DNA of 64,000 bases from Globisporangium splendens (lineage: Eukaryota > Oomycota > Peronosporomycetes > Pythiales > Pythiaceae): the NCBI GenBank assembly GCA_006386115.1, contig VFIW01000042.1, forward strand, positions 310,001 to 374,000, given 5' to 3'. Position 1 is the first letter of the stretch. Every line of letters starts with the position of its first letter. The notes beneath the pieces are model-generated. The model ran no database searches, was not told the DNA's origin, and worked only from the letters and a program-made list of their open reading frames with translations. The position numbers and the translations under genes were made by a program. Below, one piece after another: positions 41,918-52,015 of the stretch.

Positions 41918-44438
41918 CTACCCGCAGTGGATGAGATCCGATACTGGTAATGCTGACGCGCGCACTGTGCAAATGAGCCGCAGGTCTTTCTTCAGGACAT
42001 GGGCGCTCCCCACAACGCTTCGAGGCAGCAACAGGACTTTGTCGGGGTTCACGCGTGACTGGTAGTACCCGAGCGTCTTGTCCCCCCCTCATGAGGAGAT
42101 AGCAGTACACCATCGGGTCGCTCATTGCTACGAGGTTGATGAACGCGATCGTGGCCTCAACGTCGTCCCTGCGCGTGTGCACGGATTGCATTTGAGATTG
42201 GATGTTTCGGAAGTCCCGCGGACTCATGAGCACTGCTGGCAGCACTTCCATGACCTCTGTGAGCCGAGTATTTACCTTCTGCAACGAGGAAACCCGGTGC
42301 CGACCGGTATTCACTTTGAGTTTGGATATTTTTCTAATCGATGTTGTCGTTCGCCTTGCGATAGTCTCGCGTTGTCCCGTGCTGTGGGGTAGTGTCGACG
42401 GGTCCACACAGAAGTAGTTGCTTGTCCACAGCACGCACATGGATCCAAGGGACCAGAGCACGCCCGCCGAGTACGGCACAGGCGTTCTCGTCTGGATTTC
42501 AGTGGGCCGCTTGCCGCTATACCAGAAAAGAAAGCGTCCAACGACTTTGCGGATCGCGGAGATGCTCCAGAGAAGTACCAGCAGACACAGAAAGAACTTG
42601 CCGTCGATCCAGATGCCTCCAAGTTGCGCGTTGCCGGAGCCTCGGTGGGTCTTGTTCTGTCGAGACTTGACGTTTGCGAGCATCGAGGTCCCCGCGATCT
42701 CAAAGGCGGAGCGGATCTTGGTGTTGCGGAAGCTGGTGGATCGGTACTGAGCGAGAATCGTGACGCTGGCGAGTCCGCTTGAAAGGAACTCGGGAACCCC
42801 GTGGATCCCGTCGACCGGCGTCCACAACTGCTTTCTTCGAGAAATAGCGGTGGCCTCGATGATGACATGAAGAACGGCTGCCAGAAGCCACACGCTGCGC
42901 ATCTGGTTGAAACCGATGGTCAGCATGTCTCGAACTTTCACCTTGAAGACCCCACCCTGTGTCGTGAAGATCTTACTTAGCAGCTCGTAGCTGATCGCGG
43001 CATCGATGCTGTGCGCAAGTGCATAGCAGAAAATGGAGAATGGTGAGTCGAAGATGACCGACTGGATCGGCGTCTTGACAAACAAGATGATCGCCTTCTT
43101 GACGCGGACCAGGAAGCTTCTGCGCTGTTCATTTGATGGTGATACGAGGTAGCAAAACGAGATGAGTATCATGACGCGGAGGTAGTAGTACCCCTGGCCA
43201 ATACAGCGCAGCCAAGCCACGATGCGAAACCACTGTGCAGCTTCCGAGTACACGAACCCGACTTCGTACCGATACTCGTCAATGTAAACGGTCTTGCACG
43301 ATGAATTATCGCAGTCGCGGACTCGAATGATGGTCATCACGTCTGCTTTGCGTGCTCCAGTCGGACTGAACCCTCCCCGGCAGATTTGCATATCCTCTTG
43401 GCTCTCCAGAATCGTTAAATCCACTTGCATCGTCGGATACATCTGCTGAATGGCGCGCATTCGATTCAGTGTGTGCTCCCATAGGAGGCCAATTACTTTG
43501 CACGTCGCGTTTCCGGCCAGACATGAATGGTTGTAGTTGATCCACAGGTCGTGGCAGAAACTCGGTCGAATGTCGAAGCTGAAGCAGATACTTCTGGGTT
43601 CGTTCTCTGCTGTGAACAGGATGTCGGACGAGTAATGCAAGAGCTGGCTCGTTCGCCAGATCCAACTCGCAAACACCTATGGCAGCACGTAGTGGTGAAG
43701 ACGGTCGAGGTAGACATTCTCAGTCCGCAATGCAGTGGTTGTCGGCTCGTTGCGCTGACTGGGGTTCAGCTTCTCTTTTTCTCTCTTCGCTGCAGCAGCA
43801 CTCACGACCGAATCCAGCATACCGAATATCACCTCACCGTTCAAAGTCTTTCCCACGCAGTCGCTGCGATACATGACGCAGTCTGGAAACGCGGCGAGTT
43901 GATAAAATTCCGCAAATGCCCGTAATCCGATAGACGTTGTGTCGAATTTGTAGCTCCAGACTCGTCCGGTGGCATTCCACGCAGTCTCTCTCGACAATTT
44001 CTGTACCGAGTAAAACCAGGGACCGAAAGACTGGAAGACGTCAGGTTCCGGCGATGGATAAATCGTCGGAAAGAACTTGATACCGAGGCCCGAGCGAGGC
44101 ACATCTGACACGACGAGTGTAAGCGAAGCCATGCCGAACAGGAATCGCGACCACGAGAATGTCAGCTGTGTGTCAAGGTACTTGCTTCTGGTCTCCCGAT
44201 TTCGCTTCTGCGCTCGGCGGATGAGCCGGGTGTCATCTCCATCGTAGTCCTCAACCTCGTGGAATGACTGTCTCCATAGTCCTCGAATCGTTCTAGCGAG
44301 CCTGCGATCGGGTCCCCTTTCTGTCTTGTGTGTCGGTGACGGCAAGCGCGGTAGCTCAGCCTTGAATGCTGTGACTTGAGTGGATGTGTCGTCGTTGGCG
44401 GAGCTGGTGAGACGTACGGGGAGTGGCGTTATTTTCAT
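41918..44438 (-). pseudogene. Large multi-pass membrane protein, one stop and one frameshift
   Basis: Reads as a single protein of about 840 aa. The N-terminal half (44438-43680) has a basic cytosolic start, one hydrophobic segment (FLFGMASLTLVVSDV) and an extracellular-looking part with Cys and an N-glycosylation-like NATG. The rest (43676-41918) has about six membrane helices (e.g. VMILISFCYLV, VWLLAAVLHVIIEA, FFLCLLVLLWSISA, VLWSLGSMCVLW). Both halves are in the same frame, separated only by a TAG at 43677-43679. Near 42080 a run of seven C (seven G on the coding strand) shifts the frame; the neighbouring frame gives a more protein-like tail ending at 41918. I do not recognise the function. 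It may be a young pseudogene, or the two lesions may be sequencing errors. Confidence 0.6.
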
Positions 44439-45167
44439 GATCCTGGGCTGCGAAAGATAAAGGAACTGCGACCACCAGGCATGTATCGAGATGCTGCGGC
44501 GCGGTGTAGCGCCAATGCGCAGCTCGCGTGGCTGTCTCGCAACGTCGATCCCTCCGAGTCAATCCCTAAATCAAGCGTGATATGGATAGAAGAGACAGAT
44601 TGGCTCTGCTAACCATCATGGCGGACTGCCTGGGTATTCATCGAAGGAGTGCATGGTGGATTGGAAACCGCTGGCGAGTGCTAGATCTGGTCAAAAATAA
44701 GTTGGCTCAAAATAACCGCCATAATAGTACTCTCACAGAGGCGAGTGTGACTGAGGTGTACTTTGGCTGAGCTCGAATGACTTTCAAAGCTTTACGCTTG
44801 CCTGGTAATCCCAAAGAGTAGAAGTGACACCGCGTCAGCTACATATGGACTTGCCACGAATTTCAAAGAATCTCCGCTCTCAAAGAATAAATTGTGTGAT
44901 GCCTCGTAAATTTGAATATGGGTCCGGGTTGCTCGTCAACTTGTCATGGCTCGCACCACCACCCGAATAATAGAGTGGAAATCTTTGAGTTTCCTTTGGG
45001 TGTCACGCAAGCATTAACTACGACATGGCAAAGGTAGTTTCCCACGTTTCAGTATATTTCGAGTACAGCAGGAGTACAGCAGGAGTACTTCTCGCACCTT
45101 AAAAACAAGTCTGGCTCGCCAAACGACACTGTTTTTCACCAACAATATCACCACACACCAACAGCGT
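44439..45167. other. Intergenic
   Basis: The upstream region of the membrane protein gene, then AT-rich DNA with a small GAGTACAGCAG duplication near 45060-45085. No gene seen. Confidence 0.4.
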
Positions 45168-45584
45168 TTATTCAGATTGTCCACCGCCTTGGCCTGAGTT
45201 ACCTGGGTTATCTGGGTTACTGCCCCCGTTGCCAGACTTACCGTCGTCGCTGTCGTGCTTGCCACCGCCTTGTCCAAGGTTGGCGCCGGGATTGTCCTTC
45301 GAGTCTTCGTGGCAGTTGCCGTGTCGGCGATGCTGCTTCGGGTGCTTCTTCTGGCACCGCCTCACATTGTTCCCAAAGTCATCCCAGTGCCATTCATAAT
45401 CAGCGTTAGCGCAACACTTGCTTCCAGACTAGTTATGTCCGTCGCACTGCGATTCGTTCGTGATGATGCAGGTGTCGTCTTTGCCCTGAGCGAGAAGGTA
45501 ACGCTGCAGGGCTTCAGCACAAGAAGCTTGGCCGGCACGGGTAGCGGTGGCGGCGAGTACGAGCAGGGGCGCGTAGATCTTCAT
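45168..45584 (-). pseudogene. Secreted CBM1-like protein, pseudogene (duplicate unit 1)
   Basis: ATG at 45584, then a signal peptide (MKIYAPLLVLAATATRA), a QRYLLAQGKDD linker and a CBM1-like Cys domain. The codon for the conserved Trp in WSGSKCC is TAG (45429-45431), and a conserved Cys is replaced by Trp (YEWHW for YECRW). Beyond the stop the frame stays open through a short Gly/Asn/Pro-rich tail (GGGKHDSDDGKSGNGGSNPD) to a TAA at 45168. The protein would stop after about 50 residues. It matches the intact genes at 49729 and 60842 in promoter, leader length and N-terminus, so it is a decayed member of the family. Confidence 0.85.
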
Positions 45585-45668
45585 CGTATCTAAAGATGAG
45601 GAATGGAAAACGCGCGAGTGCTCGTGGGAAGAGAGGAAGCACTGTCAGCGGTACTTGTCTTGGTCCAA

Positions 45669-45684
45669 GGAAGTTGGGAAATGA
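45669..45684 (-). promoter_or_regulatory. Inr+FPR promoter of the secreted pseudogene
   Basis: Minus strand TCATTTCCCAACTTCC, about 98 nt before the ATG. The same motif at the same distance precedes the two intact paralogues, so the promoter is preserved though the gene is broken. Confidence 0.65.
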
Positions 45685-46080
45685 GCAACACGGATCCTGG
45701 ATTTTTGGTTCGCCCACAAGTGCTCCCATCGCGCCACTGAGAGACACTCGCCCGCTGTGCGCTTGTCATGGCTCTTCTCGACACTTGGGTATCTTTTCTC
45801 CAATCGGCAGTCAGAGTGATGATCTTCTGACGAATGCATAAGGTGGGAAGGTGTCCACACACGTACTTGTGTAACGCTCGTTCTATTTTTTGTGGAGCCA
45901 CGCGACTGTTCACAGGATCCGTTCGCTCCACGATACGTCTCGTCTGACAGAGCGACCAGCGAATCGACAAGCCTTTGACACACCAGCAAAGGATTTCTCC
46001 CATGTTGGGTCTGGTGTGTTCCGGAACCTTCAACTGCGCATGTTCATGGTGTCGTCAGATACCGTACGCTCAGTCTCGGA

Positions 46081-48416
46081 CTAGTGGCGACAGAGCGCAG
46101 TCGTGGGTCGTAGTCCGAGATCCACGACGACGCCCTCGGCGCCAGGGTCGGGCTTCCGGTACATGGCCTTGGACTCCTGCATCACTTGGCCCTCGTTGAT
46201 GCAGAGCACGTCCTGCTCCTCCATGCCGCAGTAGTACACCTTGCGCTTCTCCTGGTCCACTTGCGCCTGGTTTGTCGTGAACAGGGTCGGCTGGCTGAAC
46301 TCCTCGGTCACCTGCACTTTTGTCCCGAGACGGCCGAGATGGTGGCCATCGCCACCGCTGGGGGCTTTCCGCAGCGTACCCGAGTACAGATGCAAGTCGT
46401 CCAAATAAATGTCCATATCCTTGACGCCGCGCTCCGGAGTCTTGCTGTAGTTCCAAAACTTGATTATGGAGATCACGATCGGGAAATCGAATGCCACGTA
46501 CACGATGTTGCCTTCGTACTTGCCCAAGGAGCTCGCGAGCGGCGCCAACCACGCGTCGCTTGCGTCCCACGTATTCTTGTTGCGTCCGTTGAGCAGGTTT
46601 TCTGGAATGCGAACATCCTCTGAGGCACTGCCACTCGCTTTACTGATCTCAGCGATGCTATAGGGCTTTGCAGTGATCACTTGCGGTGCCAATTGAAGCT
46701 TCTTACCATTGTAATCGTAAATCTCCATGCCGTTGAGACCCAAATAGTATGGATCGCCCCATGTTGTCCAGAAAATAAACTTGAGCAAGAACCCTTGTGG
46801 AAACAGACTAGGCTCGTAATCTTGCTTAACGATCGGCGTCTTGTACGTTCGCGATTGGAAAGGGTACTGAATTCGCTCCAGATACACGTTCTTGCCAGAC
46901 GACGGCGGATCAAACTTGATCACCTGGTCAAAGCCAAACAACGCGATCCCCGGCGCTTTGCGAACCAGGAACCCAGACGCTTTCGGCGATACCAGCACAC
47001 CATCGACGAAGACATGGGTCTGCTTCACGCCACGAAGCGTGTCCTCCGGGCTTTTGTTGTAGTTCCACACACGGAGGCCATAAATATACTGCTCCTTCTT
47101 GAGATCAATGCGGATTTCTTGCGAGATCGACAGCGGCACTAACCACATGTGCGTGTCATCGCAGGTCGTGCCTACACCATCAATAAGCTTTTCCATTCCA
47201 GAAGCACGAGACAAAAGATTAGAAGATATCGAGCAACGATTAAGAAACAAAGCCCTCATACCTTGTCCAAAGTCCGCGGATCACCGTGATAGCCGAGCTG
47301 TATGCACCACGAAGACACAACTACAAGTCAGTCCACCATAAGCAAACATACTCAATCAGCACCGCAAACCTATGATTGTCGTACCGATTCCAAGTCCCGC
47401 GGCGTCGCATCCACTTGGGACAGATCGTGAGGATATGGAACACCGTTTTTGCCCACGAGCACATCCAATTGGGTAAGCCCAATGTAGTTCAAATCGCCCC
47501 ATGCCGTCAACAACTTGATCGTGATCCGTCGTCCACGAACCAAGCTTTCATCGTCCCGGTCGTCGTCTTCTTCATGGTCATTTCCGACTACTTTGTCGAG
47601 AACTGGAGATTTCTGCTGCGGCTCCCCATCAGACACCCACGAGTCGATCGATTTCTGAACGCCACGGTTAGCTGGTCGGACTGCAGCCGTCATGGGTCTT
47701 CCATCTTTGCTCAAACGTGGAGGGTCATGGTTATTGCCCTGGCTCATGTGTTGTGGTGACGGATTCGCCGCTGAATTCGCATCTGTCAGACACATATGCG
47801 CTTTGCCGTCTCGATTCTCAACCGCGATGTTCATTGGACCCTGTGGTCGGCTCCACTTTGCACGTGTCGCTCGTTCTGGCTGCTGCTGTGAACGCTGTTC
47901 ATCGCTCGATTTCGCTGCAATAGCGTCTCCTAACTCGGTGCCTCCGCGCTGGAAATGCAGCGTCGTGGATGGCGCGGATTTACATTGGCTCTGGCGGTCG
48001 TTGGCGCTCTGCTCGGAAAAGCACTTCCCGCCTGATACTGCTGTCGGTTGCGCCATTCGAGTCGGCAACAGCGACACCGCAGACTTGTTCTTGCGCACCA
48101 CTGCCCCTGAGGAGCTATGATGATGATGATGATGGTGATGCGCTGCGGACTTTGGGACGTTGAACGTCGTCACGAACGCTTCCTCGCGCTCCTGCAGCAC
48201 GTCCTTCTCCTTTTGCGTCTTGGACGCCGCCGCCAGTCTCTTCTTGAGCCGATTGCGCTCTTCGAGCATCTTGATGTACTGCCGCTGCTTCTCCAGTACT
48301 GGGTCGTTTGCCGCAGCCAACCCTGCAGCTTCAACGGCCGACGTGGCACCGCCATTTCCGCTCATTGGCTGTGGATGAAAGTCGCTCTGCTTGTCCCATT
48401 TCTTGCGCTCCGCCAT
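46081..48416 (-). CDS. KATNIP-like: KATNIP-like ciliary protein (3 exons, 36-nt microexon)
   Basis: Exons 48416-47385, 47297-47262 (36 nt) and 47187-46081; introns of 87 and 74 nt; joined length 724 aa. The microexon encodes LGYHGDPRTLDK and restores the continuous motif GDPRTLDKLIDGV of the KATNIP (KIAA0556) family. The N-terminus has a helical segment (IKMLEERNRLKKRLAAASKTQKEKDVLQEREEAF), then a disordered part with an eight-His run. The body has two DUF4457-type modules (ITIKLLTAWGDLNYIGLTQLDV; YGLRVWNYNKSPEDTLRGV; then IIKFWNYSKTPERGVKDMDIYLDD). In animals KATNIP binds katanin and acts at the basal body and axoneme; here a role in zoospore flagella is inferred. It is shorter than the vertebrate protein. 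A broken tandem copy lies at 52016-53155. Confidence 0.88.
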
Positions 48417-49728
48417 TGCTTCCAGGGCGTACGCTCTTCAATGTCTCGCTCCGCTTTGGATCAATGACGCTTTTTGGCGCCAAGGAGCGCCGTTGGTTGC
48501 CGCCTGCAACGCCAGGCAGCGCAAGGGGACGCCTCTTCGGACAAGCAGTCAGTCATTTCACCCAGCCACATAGACGCAACATGCACTCAATACGCACAAC
48601 AGGTACACAAGCAGGCGCATGCGGTTGATCACGATCAAGTGGAGATAATTTCGTCATTGCGCGCGTGCACGGGTAGCGCCGTTAGCCAGAGACCGCGAGC
48701 GCAGGAGAGAGCGAACCATGTGCTGCTTGCATGGCAGTCTCCTGCCATCATGGACGACGACCAACGGCGCTCAGTGCCAACATATGCGTGCGCTCGCTAA
48801 GCCCCTTTTCTCCACGAGAGAGAGCGACGCGTCTTCCTTTCGTCGATGTCCAGCACCAGCTCATGCCATTTTTTTGTCAGCGAGCTCTCGTGGTGATGAC
48901 GCTCACCCTGTTCATGCTTGCTGCAAGACCTAAATCCTCTTTAAAGCGAGAGGTGGGTAACCCACCTCTGACACTGAAACCCATCGTGGGTTTAGGTTGT
49001 GGAGTACTGTAGAGGCTGTTCAAATTAATAACAGTAAAATGTGTGCAGTGGGAGGCATTTTCGATCGAGTCAAATTGCAGCAAACTTCTCTCTGACGAAT
49101 CGCTATTCTCTCATTATTAACTGCGCGCTCAGCTCAGCTCTCTCGCATCCCACCGTTCGCTGGAGTGGTGATGTGGAAAAAGGAAGACAAGGTTCGTGTT
49201 GTTCGATCACAGTGCAGACTCGCAAAAGCACACCCAACAGCCACCAATCTGAGCGTCGCCATCTCCAGGGTTGAAAATGGAGATGCCTGCGTTATATGCT
49301 TGGAGGTAAGGTTCATATTTTGATGTGATGCAACAGTGTCCATGACACACTATTATGGTCCTTTCAGACAACTGTCAAGAGATTCCAGGGGACACTCCAA
49401 GTCGGTTTAGCCAGAATCTGAATTATTACGCCTCGCAAAAGGAATATGGGTTCACGTGAGGCTGCATGCGCACGACCAGCAAAAAGCCGAGAGCTCTCAA
49501 TCTCGAGCGAGGTATCTTGGCAAAAGGCATACATAAAAGTATGAAAGCATACACACAAATAGTGTCCCACGACTCAATGTATTCAAAGTAGATCTCGCAC
49601 CCAAGCAAACTAAGCTTGAATGCGACACAGTTCTTTCGTAATCAAAACGAAACACCATCACAAAACATGCAACAGGCATTGCCAACGGCGTTACCAGAAT
49701 CAACGCATTGGCCACGGCTACTACATTC
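48417..49728. other. Shared upstream region of duplicate unit 1, then spacer
   Basis: 48420-49310 is homologous to 53156-54090 (same order of CTTGCATGGCAGTCTCCTGC, GAGGCATTTTCGA and CTATTCTCTCA strings), i.e. the 5' flank of KATNIP in each unit. No gene is seen. 49310-49728 is the 3' spacer of the secreted gene. Confidence 0.6.
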
Positions 49729-51033
49729 TTACGGCTTACTGCCTCGTCCAGGGTTGCCCCCTCCTCGTCCTGGGTTGCCAATTTGTACTTGGTTGCCTCC
49801 TTGGCCAGGTTTGGCACCGCCTTGGTATGGTTTGCCACCACCACCTTGGCCAGGCTTGTCGACACCTTGGCCAGGATGTCCGTCGTCGCTGTCTTTATCG
49901 CCACCGCTTTTGTCTGGCTTGCCGCCATCACGGCCAGGATGTTCCTCGTTCTTGTCTTTATCACCACCACCTTGGCCAGGTTTGGCACCGCCTTGGTATG
50001 GTTTGCCACCACCACCTTGGCCAGGCTTGTCGACACCTTGGCCAGGATGTCCGTCGTCGCTGTCTTTATCGCCACCGCTTTTGTCTGGCTTGCCGCCATC
50101 ACGGCCAGGATGTTCCTCGTTCTTGTCTTTATCACCACCACCTTGGCCAGGTTTGGCACCGCCTTGGTATGGTTTGCCACCACCACCTTGGCCAGGCTTG
50201 TCGACACCTTGGCCAGGATGTCCGTCGTCGCTGTCTTTATCGCCACCGCTTTTGTCTGGCTTGCCGCCATCACGGCCAGGATGTTCCTCGTTCTTGTCTT
50301 TATCACCACCACCTTGGCCAGGTTTGGCACCGCCTTGGTATGGTTTGCCACCACCACCTTGGCCAGGCTTGTCGACACCTTGGCCAGGATGTCCGTCGTC
50401 GCTGTCTTTATCGCCACCGCTTTTGTCTGGCTTGCCGCCATCACGGCCAGGATGTTCCTCGTTCTTGTCTTTATCACCACCACCTTGGCCAGGTTTGGCA
50501 CCGCCTTGGTATGGTTTGCCACCACCACCTTGGCCAGGCTTGTCGACACCTTGGCCAGGATGTCCGTCGTCGCTGTCTTTATCACCACCACCTTGGCCTG
50601 GATTGCCCCCTCCTTGGTATGGTTTGCCACCACCACCTTGTCCTTGCCAGCCACCACCGTGGACCGATGTGCCACCACCTTGACCTGGGGTGCCCCCCTC
50701 TCTGGGGTTGTCGCCGCCTTGGTCAGGTACATTGCTGTGGTCCTCCGCCGATTGGTCGTAGCAAATGTCGTGCCAGCTTTGCTTCTCGGGTTTCTTCTTT
50801 TGGCATTTTTTAATGTTGTTGCCAGAATCGTCCGAACGGCATTCGTAGTCAGCGCTTGCGCAGCACTTGCTTCCGGACCAGTCGTCACCGTCGCACTGCG
50901 CCTCGTCCGCGACGGTGCAGCTGTCGTCGTTGCCTTGAGCGCGCAGGTAACGCTGCGGGGTGTCAGCAGAAGCAGCTTCCGCGCTACGAATAGCAATGGC
51001 GGAGAGTACGAGGAGAGGCGCGTGGATCTTCAT
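49729..51033 (-). CDS. Secreted CBM1-like protein with 57-aa Gly-rich tandem repeats
   Basis: 434 aa, intronless. Signal peptide (MKIHAPLLVLSAIAIRSAEA), then a linker QRYLRAQGNDD (an RxLR-like string, RYLR), then a domain with the spacing C-x6-QCDG-x2-W-x-GS-x-CC-x5-C-x9-C, which fits a fungal-type cellulose-binding module 1. The tail consists of a near-perfect 171-bp (57-aa) repeat present four times plus partial copies. Its units are rich in Gly, Lys, Asp and Pro (KPGQGGGGKPYQGGAKPGQG; DKDKNEEHPGRDGGKPDKSG). It is presumably secreted and may bind cell-wall glucan, with the tail as a flexible spacer or surface-exposed repeat. The ATG at 51033 lies 83-98 nt after an Inr+FPR element. Other frames across the repeat are also open because of the repeat's composition, but only this one has a signal peptide and Cys domain. 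Confidence 0.88.
   Translation of the reverse strand: MKIHAPLLVLSAIAIRSAEAASADTPQRYLRAQGNDDSCTVADEAQCDGDDWSGSKCCASADYECRSDDSGNNIKKCQKKKPEKQSWHDICYDQSAEDHSNVPDQGGDNPREGGTPGQGGGTSVHGGGWQGQGGGGKPYQGGGNPGQGGGDKDSDDGHPGQGVDKPGQGGGGKPYQGGAKPGQGGGDKDKNEEHPGRDGGKPDKSGGDKDSDDGHPGQGVDKPGQGGGGKPYQGGAKPGQGGGDKDKNEEHPGRDGGKPDKSGGDKDSDDGHPGQGVDKPGQGGGGKPYQGGAKPGQGGGDKDKNEEHPGRDGGKPDKSGGDKDSDDGHPGQGVDKPGQGGGGKPYQGGAKPGQGGGDKDKNEEHPGRDGGKPDKSGGDKDSDDGHPGQGVDKPGQGGGGKPYQGGAKPGQGGNQVQIGNPGRGGGNPGRGSKP
49830..50590. repeat. Tandem repeat, 171-bp unit
   Basis: The string GTCGACACCTTGGCCAGG recurs at about 49858, 50029, 50200, 50371 and 50542, i.e. every 171 bases. The units appear identical or nearly so, implying recent expansion or homogenisation. 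It lies inside the secreted-protein CDS and keeps frame (57 codons). Confidence 0.95.
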
Positions 51034-51115
51034 CGTATCGTGACAAATCGGGAGGAATGGGACGGGCAGGTGCTCGTGGGCAGGGAGTACGTCGGTCGCA
51101 CTTGTGTTGGTCCCA

Positions 51116-51131
51116 GGAAATTGGGAAATGA
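51116..51131 (-). promoter_or_regulatory. Inr+FPR promoter of the 49729-51033 gene
   Basis: Minus strand TCATTTCCCAATTTCC, an exact Inr plus FPR-like match ending 83 nt before the ATG. Confidence 0.75.
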
Positions 51132-51133
51132 GC

Positions 51134-52015
51134 AACCTCTCTCCTAGCTTTCCGCTCCCCACTACAACAGCGCTGCTGTGCACTTTCTCACTTCTCCTGG
51201 GATTCCTTGGGCATTCGTGCTGTTGCTGAATCGAAAAGCGGCAGGTTGAACTTCAGTCGGGAATCTGGTGTGAACTGTCCACCAGGGCACGTGCCAGCGC
51301 AGTTGTCGAGTAGTGCTGAACTTGTTTCTGGTGCATTTGGGGTCACTTAATCGAAATAATCCTCCCTTGGTGGATGCCCAAGACAGGAAGGTATCCACAT
51401 GTACCCACACTGGATGTCTTGTTCGCTTCGACGTAACATCGTGTACCTCACTCAAAAACAGAGCAAGGTATGAACACCATCTGTGGAGACTTGTACCCAC
51501 ACGCGATATTCATTCTTTCCATTTTTCTGGGTGCGCGCGACCGTTCGCAGGGTTTGTCACAAGGTACGAGCGTGGCTCGTCCGACAGAGCGGTCAACTAA
51601 CGCGAACGAAAAGCACACACTGTAGCATCGCATCGGATGCTGTCGTCAACTCGCTTGGAATGGAGCTTGTGCCAGGTCACCAGAAGTGTATCCGCTTCCT
51701 TCCCTGGAAGAAAAATACAACTGTCGTGATCTTCCGACCATCTTGGGTGGGATCTCCTCTGTCAGCCTCAAGGATGTGACCCAAAGCATTCTGCTGTCTT
51801 TCCATGTCCACACTCCCAGGCATTTCACAGTCACACGCGCACACACGTCACACCATGAAAGGGATCTGGTGTTTCCTTTTGAATCCATCACGGTTTCCTC
51901 GCAAGGCACGCCACTCGCACAACCAGAACCTCGATTTCTTGGGTCTGGTGTGTTCCGGAAACGTCAACATGCGTGTTCATGGTGTCGTCACGCACCGTAC
52001 GCTCAGTATCGGATT
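51134..52015. other. Spacer in duplicate unit 2
   Basis: Upstream DNA of the secreted gene, homologous in part to 45685-46080 (for instance GGGTCTGGTGTGTTCCGGAA at both 46007 and 51947). No gene seen. Confidence 0.5.

Noticed and set aside
49830..50590. CRISPR-like regular spacing of repeats
   Set aside because: Contiguous protein-coding tandem units without unique spacers, in a eukaryotic genome.
45584..51033. Calling the secreted proteins RxLR effectors from RYLR/RSLR
   Set aside because: The string is present in two copies (RYLL in the third), but there is no EER motif and the downstream domain is Cys-rich CBM1-like rather than WY-type. Recorded only as RxLR-like.
49616..51147. Long plus-strand open frames (355-479 codons) and a 499-codon minus frame across the 171-bp repeat
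   Set aside because: A 171-bp repeat is divisible by three and lacks stops in several frames, so these frames are open by composition. Only the minus frame starting at 51033 has a signal peptide and a Cys domain.
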